Origin: Ulva prolifera
Lineage: Eukaryota; Chlorophyta; Ulvophyceae; Ulvales; Ulvaceae
Direction of reading: 5' to 3'
NCBI GenBank assembly: GCA_023078555.1
Contig: CM041201.1
Coordinates: 3,541,713 to 3,605,712, forward strand
Length of the DNA: 64,000 bases
The notes beneath the pieces are model-generated. The model did not search any database. It was not told the DNA's origin and was given only the letters and a program-made list of their open reading frames with translations. Position numbers and translations under genes: made by a program. This document shows, piece by piece, positions 49,247 through 61,904 of this stretch. The first letter of the stretch is position 1, and each line of letters opens with the position of its first letter.

Positions 49247-52200
49247 ATGAAGCTTGCTTTTGAGATCAGTTCGGCGTTCTTCGGGCAAAATCCTTTATTA
49301 ACTGCCTGGGGGTGTAAAGGTGTTCTACTGGCGGTTGCACAGGCCAAACGGCAAATTCTGCTGCTCGGGCATGATGGTCAGGAGCAGCACAGCTTCAACT
49401 TGGACATGCCCAACGTGAAGTCTGCCCTGACCCAGAGTGGCCCGGCCGCTCGTGCCCTGCAATGGTGCCCTCAAGGTACGTGGTGCTGCGATGTTGCCCA
49501 GCCAGCCCACATGTAAGTAGTGGCACGCGCTATTGTGGGTCATATGGAGCGACCGAGACCAAGAGGAGCACCACCGCAAAAGAGCTGCAGCGACCAGGCA
49601 ATGCCGCAAAGACGCACGCAGGATGCAGGTGCTACCTTGGCCGTCCTTCCTGCAGCATCCGACTTCCTTTTCATCTGGGAGTCGTCTTCCAAGCGTGCCG
49701 CCAAAATTGCCTTGGGCCCACACATTCCACAGCAAGAAATGATGGCTGCGGGCTGGTCAGCAGATGGTGCACGCTTGACCATTGGCACCAGTAAAGGAAC
49801 CATCCTGGTTTTGGACATGTACACACGCAGGGTCCTGCACAACTTTCCAGGCATCCATGAACAGGTGGGTGGTCTCAGATTCCCCCATTTCGTCTATTCG
49901 TCTGTGGCATGGGTGCCATATATCACGTCACTCTCGGTGCAGGCGGTGTCATGTGTGCTTCTCAGTGGCGACATCATTTGCACCACAGGAGAGGACAGCA
50001 AAGTGAATCTGATGACCACATCAGGCTCTGCTGTAGCCTCTGTCACAATCGATGCCCCTGCTCAAGAGGCACGCTTTGCGCCTGTCAATAATCCCAAAGC
50101 AGCAGCACCAGCAGCGCAACTATCTGTGACTGATGGAAGCTCAGTGTATATATTCAGTACCAAGCTGATGCAGCAAGGAGATACCAAAAAGGGCATGGTT
50201 CAACTTGCATTCGACAACGCAGACCTTGGGCCGGTGCTGCATCACTGCTGGTGTGACACTGCATAACATCCAGCTTTTGTGCTGCTGGTCGATCCTACTT
50301 ATGTTGGCTGCGAAGTACTAGTATCATCCTGATCACAGTGCGGCCAGAATTGATTAATAGCCAATATTGCACCTTGCTGTAGCGACCAAGACTCCACGAT
50401 TTCACGTCCTCCCCCACCCACAGTTTTCACTGCCATCCTTGCACTTCAGGCATTGTATTGCTGCAGGCTTGGGACTGGCGTCATTCTGGTGGCCTTCAAA
50501 GCTGGCTGCCTCAAGCTTGTGTCGACTCTGGAGTCGTCGATGGGTGATCAGCAAGCAATGTTGCAGCTCCCAGGGCCCTGCTCTGCAATAGCAGCATGCC
50601 AGGATGTGACCAGAGTGGCAGTGGCATCTGCATCACAGGTCAGACCACATCTCCTCATTTGCTGCCTTTTCTGCAGAGCTGCCCAGCACGCATTCATTCA
50701 AATGGCAATGCTGTGAGAGTGACATCCCCTTCACCTCCCATGAGGGCCTGTGTGGTCATGCATCGACTGAGCTAGTTTTCACCTTCGTGCCATGAGGCAT
50801 GGCAGCAGGGCAGCTTGGCCGACATTCTGTGCACACTAGGAAGAGCTCGAGTGCAGGTGCGGATTATAAACGTCGGCTCGGACCTTACCGATCTCCCTTC
50901 AGAAGCCCTTAAGCTTGCAGAAAGTAACATTCAGCAGCTGCGCTGGAGCTCAGGAGGGCAGCTGCTCTCCATTTCTACCGCCACAGGTCATCTGTACTGT
51001 GCCCTCGGCTCCCTGCCTGCGGTTGCAGCAGCGGCGGTTGACAGCTATGCGCATCTATCATCCCTCAATCAAGCCACTGTTTGTAAAGCTCTCAGTGGCA
51101 TGCAAACAAAAGTTGCCTTGAAGTTCACACCACACTTCATGGCCCTCGGCCAGACGCACCTCGCAGCAGGCATGAACAACCGGGTACTATTCTACAAGAT
51201 AGATGGCAGCAATAGCGACGAGCCGGTTGTGCGCATGTATGATGAGGGCTCTGTGGAAGCGCTGCACATGAACAGCTCGCTTGTCGCGGCGCTCATGGGC
51301 GGCCGGGTGCTTGTTCATGGCATTGAGGACATGCGGGCGGAGGCCCAGGTGCCGTACCGAGGGCAGGATGTTTCTGCGTTTGCGGTGACAGAGGATTTCA
51401 TTGTCATTGGTACCTCCGGCGGCCTGCTGCAGCACTACAGTGTGAAGCAAGGCCCGCTTGCGCCGCTGAATGAGTACATGCATGAGACCCGAGGAGGGAA
51501 ACGGGCGGGCATCGTCGGAGTGTGGGCAGCGCCTGGAAGTGCCCACCTCGTGTTTGCTGACAACAGCAACAAGGTGCACGTGTTTTCGTGTGTCGATGAC
51601 CAGGTGCGGTCATCCGTTCGGGGCTGTTGGCTCATGGTATCTGTTGTATGGCTTTCCACCCTGTGTGTCGCATGGAATATCATGCCAACTCTGGCTCTGA
51701 ATATGTGGTGGCGTCATCCAACGTCCGACGTGAGTGAAAACGTACTGTCTTCGCCGCCACCATGGCCTGCAGCAGGTACATTGCACAGCGACGATCGCAC
51801 ATGTCAGCACCGCACAACCATGATGCGGCGTGTTGTGTGTAGGTTGTCGTTGTTCCGGACATGATCGGGAGCGTCAAGACGGTGCTATTTGATTCTTTAG
51901 ACCCCAACATCTTTCTCGTCGCGGAGCAGCGAGCGTGGACAGTGCTCGCGTACGCTCCCGTGACCGTGCGCGGGCCCCGGGTGCGGCGCCTGCACGCGAT
52001 GGAGGCCGACCCCTCCGCCCGCCCACTCGTGCTGGCGTCCGGCTGCGTGTTTTCCCAGACAGACACAGGCCAGATCGTCACCCGGGACATCCCGGCGCTG
52101 TCGCCACCTGGTGCTGGTGATGCTACGACCAGTGACTCCGATCTGCTGCAGTGTGCCGCTAGCCTCCACTTGTGCCTTGATGCATCTGACGCACGGTGGG

Positions 52201-55200
52201 TTGCACACAATGGCTAGTGCCAGCCTCGGCAGAGTGATCACAGTAAGCAAGCCTGCCATATTTGTGCCGTGTCTGCTTCCAACGGCAGAGAATGTATGCG
52301 CATAAGGACAGGCGGGTCCTCCGTGCCGCACACGCACATACGCATCATGTTTGCCTTTTGGCGCAGACGTAGGCTTTGTGTACAGCAATTGTACCTAGCC
52401 TCCGGATCACAAGAAATGCAGGGTTCATGCGACAGGTGTGGCAAGGCGCATCTGCCACTCCAGACGTGCATGCATGTGCGTGCGTGTGCGGCGTAGAAGC
52501 AAACCCTGGCAGTGCGATGCAGGCAGACGCTGGCTGCGAATGATATTGACGCTGCACTGGCTGTGGCGACGCGACTGCAGCAGCCGCAAGCGTTTGCCGA
52601 GGTAGGCGCCGCGGCTCTGGAACTGCTGGAGCTCCCATCTGCGATTGCTGCGCTGCGGGAGGCCGGCAACGCGTCTCACGTGCTTGCTCTGGACGCTCTC
52701 CGCAACGTGGAGGATCGGCACATGCTGGCCGGTTACATCTTGGCTTTGACAGAGCAAGATTACGACACCGCTGAGGTGCGCAGACATGACAGCCCGACAT
52801 AACTAGATGGCAGTGAAATGTGTATGTCGCAGGTTTGCAGCCTGATATATACTTGGCATGCATTGCTTACTATTCTTGCCGTAGTGCAACATGACACAGG
52901 ATGATCGTGCTGATGTTCCGGACTCGGCATGGTCAGACTCTCAGCAGTACTAGCATCAGTCTAGTACCACTAATACTCACACTTGATTTTGCACCTTTGC
53001 TCTGGAGAGTGGTAGAGCTGTATTGCTGGTCCAGGCTTCAAAGCAAGTCTGCAATGTGCCCTATTGCTGTGCCCTGGTTTGTTTGGGAGAGCGTAACAAA
53101 TTACATCTTGTTTCATATCCCAAGCCTCATCACCAGCTAGTCAGACATGGAAACCTTCATGGTGCTCTGTGAAGCCATGGTGTGCTTGACTCATGTGTGT
53201 AGCTGGCACCAGTTTGGCTGCAAAGCTGATCACAGCCCTGGCATCCCAGGTCCTGCATGCATAAAACACCCCATCCATACTTGCCCCTGCAGCAAGATCA
53301 TGTCATGGAACAGCACACCAATCTGACCCATCACACAGTGTCCAAGATATCCAGCAAAAAGTACCAAAGCGCAGGCGAGATCCACTGCAAAGGTCCACTG
53401 CAAAAAGTGCACATGACATAAAATACACTGGCACTGGTTCAGTGGAGCATCTCCTTGAGCCACCCCGCGTGCACAACCTCCCTGATGCAGGGCATGTTCC
53501 TGCGTGCCGGCAGGCAGGACGTGGCACTGCAGATGCGGCAAGACCTGCGGCAGTGGGGCGCCGCGCTGCGGCTCGCGGAGCGCTGTGCCCCGGAGCAGGC
53601 GGTGCACATCAAGAAGCACCACGCAGAGGCCCTCGAGATCCAAGGAGACGTCGGCGGCGCCCTCCAGTACTTCCAGGTCCGCACGGCTGGGTCTGCCCGG
53701 GAACAGCAGGCCTCCACAGGCTGCCACTGCACGCTGTTGAAGCAGGGAGTAGCCATGCATGCAGTATATATGCTCCCAAGCAGCGCACAGCGGCTGCATG
53801 CTAAGGAGCACTTCGTCGGCCACTTTGCCGGCCGCAACCTGGAGTTGCGACTCGGCAGAGTCTGCGACCAACTTCAGCGGCGAGGAGGAGTTGCAGAAGC
53901 GTCCCAACGTTGTTCTGGTGCCAGTATTAGGGGCTTCCAGTGCGCCCTTAAAGGCATGGCAGACGGCTGCTGCTTGTTTCAGTGAGCAATGCTGACCGGA
54001 GACAGTCATGTTGTGGCACCGCGTGTTCAGGAGGCACTGGCCGAGGCTCCACCGGCGGATGCAGAACTCGTGCGCGCGTGCAAGGCCGGCGCGGCGCGCT
54101 GCACGCTCCATGCCGGCGACGTCCGCGGCGGTGTCGCGCTCGCGCTGCGCTCTGGCTCCAAGGCGGTCATGCGCGACTGCGCCGCCATCCTCAGCGGCGG
54201 CCGCGGCCGCGGCGCCGGCACGAGCATGGAGGCGGCGGAGCTGTATGAGGCCGCGGGGGACGCGGAGGAGGCGGTGGCGGTGTACCTCGACGCCAAGGCC
54301 CTCGCGCGCGTCGAGCCGCTGATGAAGCACGTCAACACCCCGAAGCTTATCCTTGCGGTGTGGGTCCCTAGGCACTGTGGTGGGCCAGGTTTGAGGCACG
54401 GCTGCAGGAGACACTGCCGGAGATGCATGGGGGGGGGCAGGGTGTGTGGGGGTGCTACTGAACAGATTTGCACGGCTGTGCTGGCGTCGTGCAGTGGGGA
54501 TCGAAAGCGACTGTGATGTGACGGGACTGCTCCAAGACAGAACGATTCTGCAGTTCCTGCTCAGAGCGATGCCTGGTTGTGCGCCGCGTGCAAGGGGCTA
54601 TCTGTAGTGGTCTTTCCAATTCTTCCTCTTGGCTCATCGTCGCATGTTGATATACGCGTGTTGACGCAGTTTGCAAAGGCGATGGAGGAGGATGGGCGGT
54701 TCCTGGAAGCTGTGGCGGAGTACGAGCGTGCCGGCGACGACGAGGCCGCTGTGCGCCTATGCCTGTCGCAGCTCAATGATGCGCCCCGGGCGTTCACGCT
54801 CGCGCGGCGCAGTGGCAGCATCGCCGCCGCGGCGCTGGTGGCGCGGCACTGCGGCACGGCGAGCCTGTGGGCGGAGGCGGTAGAGTTCAGCGTTCGCGCG
54901 CGCGACTTTGCGGGCGCGTGGCAGATTGCGCAGACGCACCGCGAGATGGACGCGTATGCGGCGGCGCTGGACACGGACGCGCCGGCGGAGATGCGCGCGC
55001 AGATCGCGGTGTTCTTCCAGAACGTGAAGGAGCACGGCAAGGCGGCGGAGCAGTTTGAGGCGGCGGGGAACATGCTGAGCGCGGTGTCGCAGCTGATGGC
55101 GCATGCGAAGCGGGTGCGTCGGTGGCTCGTGGCTGCAGTCCCTGAAACACTTGTCTGAGCAAGCGCATTGTACCAGGAACACTTTGCGTGCCTACTTTTG

Positions 55201-57220
55201 ATTGTCAGTGCTGTATTGTCTGTGCTATGTCTGCGAAGAGTGCATCTGTTCAGCGTATGCTCTGTTTGGGTTGGTCAAAGGTATGGAATGGGCTGGTGGG
55301 AATGTGCGGAATGTGATTGCGGCGTTGGCACTGTGGCGTGGACGAATGCGACACAGGGCCAGCGTCTTCGGTGGCGGCATGCGGTCGGTGGACCCCCGAT
55401 GTTGGCAGCGACGGCTGCAGGTGGACGGGGCCGATCGGGACGAGGCGATGCGGCGCGCGCTGGAAATTGTGGCGGCAGCACCACAGGAAGAGGCGCGGCG
55501 AATGGCCCACATGGTGATGTCCAGCGTGGACCAGCACGACCATGACCGCTTTGCGGAACAGTTTGTGGAGCTCAACCTGGCGCTCGGCAACCGCGACGCT
55601 GCCGTGGCGGCGATCGTCAACGCCGCCCTCGCGGAGCAGGCCCGTGGCAGCTACAAGGCGTGGCCCAAACACGTATTTGCCTGCCGGTGAAATACACACC
55701 TCCATCTGACCTGCGCAGCTTGTTTTGTTTACGGGGGAGGCGCTGGCGTTGATGAGCTGGGGCATGTATGACACCAGCAGCAGGTGTCAGCATGGTCACC
55801 GATCAGGCATCACGTTACGAGGAGGCTTTGCGTTGGCTGCGTTGCGCTCTTGTGCCAGCAGCACGGTGACAGGGCACGCGGCCTCCACCACATCTGAGAA
55901 GGTTGGAGCTGGAGAAGCTGGGAGTTTGGTGCGGAGATTGTTTGACTGTGGTGTTGTGAGCGGCGCAGGTGGCACACCGTAGGCTTCTGGACGCGTGCCT
56001 GCGCTTCCGCGACGGCCGCAGCGTGCCGACGCAGCTGCAGGCGCCTCTCGCAGTGCTGCACTCGTACGTGCTCGTCAAGGCGCAGGCGAAGCTGGGCGCC
56101 CAGGAGACGGCGGCGCGGCTGCTGAAGCGCACGGCTGCGGCGCTGTCGCGCTTCGAGGCGCACGCCCCGCAGATCCTCGCCTCAGCGGCGATCCAATGCT
56201 CGCATGCCGGCCTACACCAGAGCGCGTTTGCGCTTGCGGGGGAGCTCATGCAGCCGCAGCACCGGGACGCTATGAAGGCGATGACTGCGCACAAGCGCAA
56301 GCTGGAGAGCCTGGTGCGTGCCAGGTGGACAATGCCGCGGATGATGGCTAGGATAGCTGTGGGAATGGACGGCCATGGTGCCGCTAGCGCAAGAAGCATC
56401 GGCACTTGCATTCTTGCAGCATGTCCGTATCAGTAACAGCCAGAGACGAGCAGAGCACTTGCACCCACGTCCCTCGGCTGTGATTGCTGGATGCTGCATC
56501 ATGGGCTGGTGCGTGTGGAACGGAGACGAAGCGAGAGGACGTCGCCTCATTTTGCTGCACCTACTTGCGCAAGCCGCAACTGGATGGACAGATCGCAAAC
56601 ATTGGAATTTACATGTTGCGAAAAGGGTATGGTGCCCATCTAGGACCAGCATCGCATGCTAGGTGGTGGGGCAGCTTTGTGGACTTCCCCAACAGAGTAG
56701 AAAGCGATTCCAGTGGAGTATGCACAGCTTAGCACACAGGTTCAAATCGGACAGGGCGTGTGAAATTCCATGCAGACAATTAAAGCTGAGTAGCTGAATC
56801 CTATGGGAGCTTTTGAGGTGTTGCGGAGGGAACGAAGGTAGATGAGGCATGAGGGAGGGACGCATGCAGGTTCGCAAGCCTAGCCGGACTGAAGACCCAG
56901 AGGATGCGCTGGTTCCGTGCTGCTGGTGTGGAGCGCCTGGCCCGGAGTTTGACCTGCAGTGTGGGTCATGCCAGAGCATGGTGCCCTTCTGTGCGGCATC
57001 CGGGAAACGCATGCTGGGCACGGAATGGCTAGAGTGTCCATCCTGCAGGTTCCCGGCTCGCCGCTCCGAAATCATCATCTACTTGGAAGCACTGCATAAG
57101 TGCCCCATGTGCAGCCTACAAATGGAAGAAGCAGACTGCATTGTGGTGACTGATCCAGCCAAACAGAGGCAAGATACCGCCAGAGCCTCCGAGAACCGTG
57201 CAAGCCTTCTGAATGGCTAG
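49247..57220 (+). CDS. IFT144: Intraflagellar transport protein IFT144 (WDR19)
   Basis: Core subunit of the IFT-A complex for retrograde ciliary transport. ATG at 49247 (MKLAFEISSAFFGQNPLLTA). WD40 exons: 49247-49473, about 49630-49864, about 49945-50250, about 50467-50637, about 50806-51603 (HLAAGMNNRVLFYKI, the family's LAVGMNNRAWFYVL block), and about 51849-52120. TPR-like exons: about 52507-52773 (HMLAGYILALTEQDY), 53491-53676 (ALQMRQDLRQWGAALRLAER), 54031-54356, 54669-55113, about 55421-55657, and 55970-56310 (HSYVLVKAQAKLGAQ). The last exon, from about 56868, has the C-terminal zinc ribbons VPCCWCGAPGPEFDLQCGSC, LECPSCRFPARRSE and KCPMCSLQM before the stop at 57220. The order matches WDR19 along its whole length, roughly 1,300 residues. 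The intron at about 55658-55969 appears to use a GC donor. Confidence 0.93.
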
Positions 57221-57374
57221 TTCACCAGGACTCAACCCGCAGCCCTCACGGGCCTGGCCGAGTGCCGAATTTGAGCAACCCTGTCGGAGGACATGGCTTG
57301 CGATAGGTCTGGTTGAGGTTGACTGGGAGGGTGCTCTCCGACTCGGAGTTTGGATGGCCCATGGCCTGTTCACT

Positions 57375-57379
57375 TGTAA
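57375..57379 (+). promoter_or_regulatory. Candidate poly(A) signal TGTAA of IFT144
   Basis: TGTAA within CACTTGTAAATC lies 155 bases after the IFT144 stop codon. TGTAA is the usual poly(A) signal in chlorophycean algae. A five-base match is weak evidence on its own. Confidence 0.3.
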
Positions 57380-58154
57380 ATCTGGGCACATCCCGAGTCG
57401 GGAATCCCGACGCATGCTGGCGTGCGCACGTGCACCGGGCGCGGAGGCACGCGGAGCCTATGCGCAACACAGGGACAGACGAACTTCCTCAGCAGTTGCG
57501 GACGGACCGACCATCGACCAAGGTCGGTGCGCATCGATATTACACGTTAGCCGGATATATGCATGACCGTGCATGCACAAGAATGCATATTGTATATGCA
57601 TAGCTTAGTCTTTTTTTCACAGTCCATCAGTCTCTGTGACAGCGGATGATTGTAGCTCAATCAAAACTCGGACCTTCTAAATCATGTCTATTCAGTTTTG
57701 AAATCACCGCCGCAGCCCCCTGCCATGAAGTCAGACTTTTGGCCAAAGCCCTGCCATGAAAGTCAGACATCTGCCGCAGAAGCCGTGTGGCACCACTGAG
57801 CTCGACAACATTGTACAATGGATCAGGCCTGGGGAAGAGGATTTCATACCTGCCCAAGCAGCAGCATGCACACAGGTGGATGCCATGCCATGATGTAATA
57901 CAGGCTGAACAGACTGCATGTAATCTACACAGTGGCCCAGGCCTGAGTCTGAGTCATGATTCTGTCAGCATGTGCTGCCAGATAGACTGTCACAGCATGG
58001 CCCTTCAGGTTGCCCCCATGCATAAGAATTTCAGACCAAAAGCTACAGTGTGCCCACCCACCAGGGGGTCTTCCACTGAAAGATTGCTGAGGACCTCATC
58101 TGGAGATATGCAACACCATCACTGACTACCCCCATCATCACACAGCAACTGGTG

Positions 58155-58276
58155 TGCTGTGCGCTTGTCCTCGTCCGCTTGTCCGCTTGTCCTCGTCCGT
58201 GCTACCGGCCCCTCTGGCTTTGTCCTTGTGTTACAAGGACAAAGGCAGCAAGGCGGCTTTGTCCTTGTGTAACACT
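58155..58276 (+). mobile_element. Retroposon copy (subfamily B) carrying a nested insertion
   Basis: An exact 10-base repeat, GCAACTGGTG, occurs at 58145-58154 and 58277-58286. The insert contains TCCGTGCTACCGGCCCCTCT, GGCTTTGTCCTTGTG, then the 24-base inner insertion and the duplicated tail ending GTGTAACACT. The GCTACCGGCCCCTC block matches the 37021-37534 copy, defining a second subfamily. Confidence 0.75.
58231..58254 (-). mobile_element. 24-base subfamily A insertion nested in another copy's tail
   Basis: An exact 15-base repeat, GGCTTTGTCCTTGTG, occurs at 58216-58230 and 58255-58269. The inserted piece, TTACAAGGACAAAGGCAGCA plus AGGC, is the extreme 3' end of subfamily A in the opposite orientation. 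It is an extreme 5' truncation that still carries a complete target duplication. Confidence 0.7.
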
Positions 58277-58747
58277 GCAACTGGTGCCCTCGTGGATATC
58301 CCCATGGGTAACAGTGCTGCTGTAACTGTCTTCGTAGCTGTGGCTCCTTGTCCTTCACCTCCTGCTGGCTACCACGTCCGGCGCTAGAGCAGCACAAAGC
58401 GCAGACCGATTTCGCGTGACACTGCAGCTCCTATGTGTCCACCAGCTGGGCAGCGTACTAGCTAGCTAGGGCCCACGCCTGCTGCCCATGCACCGCACAG
58501 ATTGCGAACAGGTGGAATCGGACCTTGTGCACACGGTTCACTAGCCGGCCCTGGCGCGGTGGCCACCGCCGAGCAGCTGCCTCATGCCTACAACCCACGA
58601 ACAGGCTGGGAGGGCTGCTGTGCAGGAACTGCGTTGCAAACACTGCTTGCATCCTACACTGCACTGCCCGGCACCCGGCCACAGCTACTCAGAGCTCGTG
58701 CAAGCCAGCCATGCACGCTAGGGCATGAGGCCCGATCATGCTGCAGG

Positions 58748-58748
<1 letters not shown>

Positions 58749-58777
<29 letters not shown>
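58749..58777. repeat. Poly-G tract (29 bases)
   Basis: An uninterrupted run of 29 G in otherwise mixed sequence. Its length is likely unstable. Confidence 0.9.
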
Positions 58778-58780
<3 letters not shown>

Positions 58781-59647
58781 GCAGGGGGACAGCTCGACTG
58801 TACAGACGTGCGGCAAACCCAAATCAAGTGGCGCTTTGCTTTCACCTTCGTAGGAGCATGCCCCCTTGCGCTCATTACAGAAGGGGTTGCACCAGGTGAA
58901 CGTGTGCAGCGTGCGAATCGTTACATTCCCAGCTACTGTGCCAGAAACTATTGCAAACCTGCCACGGTTGACTGGAGGGGCCGTGTGGCAGAGCACATTC
59001 CATGCAGGCGGCACGGTGCTGGATGGTTGGAACAGTTGTGCCTTAGGTTGAGACCACTTGCATTGTTCACAAGACTGAGCACAGTCTCAGATGTTCTCGA
59101 CCAAGCAGACACTCCAGACTGCCTAGCAGAAGCTATGGCGAATGGCAGCAGCACGTGAGCTCGGAGGGAAGCATGTGAGGGTGGCCATGGCCGAATTCCG
59201 AGGAAGCCTGTGGGTGGTTCTATTGTGTCCTTGCATAGCAGGCACATCAGTCCGCAGCCTTACAGACCAGATGTATAAACCCAGGCTGCACTGAGCACAA
59301 TACTTGGGATTTCAGAACGAAGGCCTCCACATGTATGCCCATAAGAGTCCAGATGACCACGGAAGCATCGATGATAAGTAGCCAGCGTATCAGTAACAGT
59401 GCGGGTGTCAATTGCAAGCAAGTTACAGGGCGGCCTTCATACACCAGGCATATACGTGGCCAGCAAGGAGGTGTACTCAATTACTACGCTGGCAAAATCT
59501 GAAACTACAAGCTGGTGGTCAACACATACACCTTTGCAGGATGGCCTGGTCCAGGTTGATCTAATACCGTCATACTCTTCATTCAACTGGTCTGTGCTCA
59601 GAGGATACCATTGTATATGAAAAAAAATCATCGTTGGTGACAACTTG

Positions 59648-60649
59648 TCACTGCATTTTTGAAGATCCGCAGGACCGTGTCTGGAATTCTCGGGAAGTTA
59701 TGAATGCTGCATCAGCCAGATCACTGGGACTTGTTGACTGTGTCCTCGTGCTCGCTGGCTGGTCTTTGTTGGAGGTAGGTTGATATGCACAAGCGAGCTG
59801 TGTGTCAGTTGTCACAGCAAGTTGCAAGCGTTTCGCAAGCTCCTCATCTAACAGTCTTCTGGCGTTGGCTTGCCTTTCGTGCTCACTCAGCTTTCGACGG
59901 GCGCGAGGCATCGGCACCTGTTCCAGGTTCAAAGGCAGGACTAGCCCCATCGCCAGTTTCATGAAGTCAGGTCCGATTCCATCCATCAAGATAGCATCAG
60001 TGCATGGTGGAGGCTCGACTGGAAGAGATGGAACTCCGGTGTTCTCCTTACTGGCCTGCACACACAGCGGAGGGTGTCAAGCGCGAGCATGGACATGGGC
60101 GCGGGTACATTTCAGGCACGGGCCAAACAGCCGATGAGCTCTGTGAAACTGTGCATCAGAAGTGTTGGCTTTGTTCCTCACGACTTCAACGTATTGGCAA
60201 GCGCGGATATATGCCGCCTCTGCTTCATCGCGGGCCTGGGCCAACTGTCCACCCGCGACGGTACATTCAAAAACGGGCAATTTTCATACAGGATCCGTGA
60301 CAGGGCAAGCACAACACCTACCACACTAAACAGGGTTGCTGACGAAATTACGAAGACGCACGTTGTGAACACGCTTTGTCCCCGGCCGCAGGTCCGCATC
60401 CATGGCCCATTCAGCCTCTTTCCCACACTCCGACCTGCGCCGCTTAGCAGGTGTAGGCTTCCCTGACACCGATAGATGTCCAACTCTATTTCCTTTTACA
60501 GTACTGGCAGCTTCCTCGACATGCAATGGCGGATGCTTCATCAAACGCGCCTGGCTATTGCAGCCACCGACCATCGAGGCAACTAGCAGGGCCTCATCTC
60601 TTCCATGCCGCCCCGTAGAGTAGAGTCGTTGCAGGCATCCGGAATTCAT
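59648..60649 (-). CDS. Hypothetical protein with basic segment (two to three exons)
   Basis: ATG at 60649 begins MNSGCLQRLYSTGRHGRDEA. The exon includes a likely nuclear-localisation cluster, PTPAKRRRSE, near residue 67. A middle exon (about 60280-60120) has ARDEAEAAYIRACQYVEVVR and ends FGPCLK before a GTACCC donor. The last exon begins after GTGTGCAG at about 60058 with ASKENTGVPSLPVEPPP. It contains DAILMDGIGPDFMKLAMGL and a charged helical block RRKLSEHERQANARRLLDEE, and stops at 59648. No family was recognised. Splice signals and composition support a real gene, but the first intron's borders are unclear. Confidence 0.45.
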
Positions 60650-61904
60650 CGTTTATTAGCCCTTCCTTCCGCTAGGTAAGACAACTCACAGCTGATGCCA
60701 CGGCAAGAGGACAGCTGCGCGGAGGCGAGCTGGCGAAGGCCCAGGATTACAGGATTGGCTACTCCTGTTTCGGAATGAGCTCTTTCATATGAGCCTTGAA
60801 TGAAGAATTCACTTTCGTAGGCGTGTCTACCTCGCAGTGCTGTCCAGAGTCGGGCAATACACTGCCATCAGCGCTTGTGCTGTACCAATATCTAGCAGTG
60901 ATCTTGCGTCTGCAGCCCGGAACCGCTATAAATTGGCATCTCACAGTGCTTGGACAGCAGACGGCAGCAGACAGGCCTACATGCAGGACGGCCCACGTGA
61001 AGCAAAAGGGGCGTACATGCAGCCGAGTGCGTTGCGGGCAAGTTCGCACCAAGGGAACGCGTGTTGTCGCCCAGGCCCGTGCACAGCGACAATGCATGGT
61101 GACGCTGTGGCCTCACCAGCCCGCAACATTGCACCATAAAACTGCAGTTCGGCTTAACTATCCTCCCAATTCCCATCGACGTCCGCGGATCCGGCACCAA
61201 AGCGCATAAACATCCGATCCCAGACTACAGCTGAGACCAATCGCATTCATCTTCCAATGTAAAAGTCAACCGGAATGCAAAAGAAAACACTGCGATGCAC
61301 GACGCAGGAATACGCGATCTGGGCCTGTGTGCACTAGATACAGCGCGGCATACGTGCGTACATCTGACCGCTGTGCTGAGTCATGAGCGTTTCGTTGCCA
61401 GCCATGAACGTTTTGGCAATCCTCACGCAGCTCTGCGTAACCCTCGCCTGACTAGATTGCTTCACAAGTACTCCTCTACATTCCCATCATGTGGCTGAAA
61501 TTCCGTATACAACGGTCTGGAGGAGGACTTGAGCCAAGAGTGGACTAGCTGCAGGGGCTCACCTGCAGGGGAGGCAACTCGGGCGCGTGCACAAGCCGGC
61601 CATGGCGGGGTCATCTCCGCGGGGCGTTGCGTCGCAGCTTCCGGTAGAGATGATTCGCGACACCACGAGCGCCGGGAGGTAACCGTGCCCACGCGCCGGC
61701 ACCGTCGAGCTCAACAGACAGTTTTGCAGAAGTTTCACACATGCCATCCGCGCGGATGAGCGCTGCCATGGCGCACTGGCACTGAACGGCGCCGGCGTAC
61801 GGGGGTGCGATTACAGCGGCCGCACATATGTGCAGTCCATCCATCATGCATGCTACCGACTGACACGCTCGTCATGATCGTACGCCCGGCAAGGCCTGGC
61901 ATCA
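60650..61904. other. Intergenic region, nothing recognised
   Basis: About 1.25 kb without a supported gene. Short frames on both strands lack motifs. It should include the promoter of the 59648-60649 gene and the 3' end of the gene ending at 61905. Confidence 0.5.

Larger units (their letters stand above)
57221..59647. other. Intergenic region with nested retroposon and G tract
   Basis: Contains the IFT144 3' end, the nested insertion at 58155-58276 and a 29-base G tract (58749-58777). The long plus-strand frame at 58502-59158 reads through the G tract and shows no family motif. No gene is supported. Confidence 0.5.

Noticed and set aside
58502-59158. 218-codon plus-strand frame
   Set aside because: It reads through the poly-G tract and has no recognisable motif or splice support.
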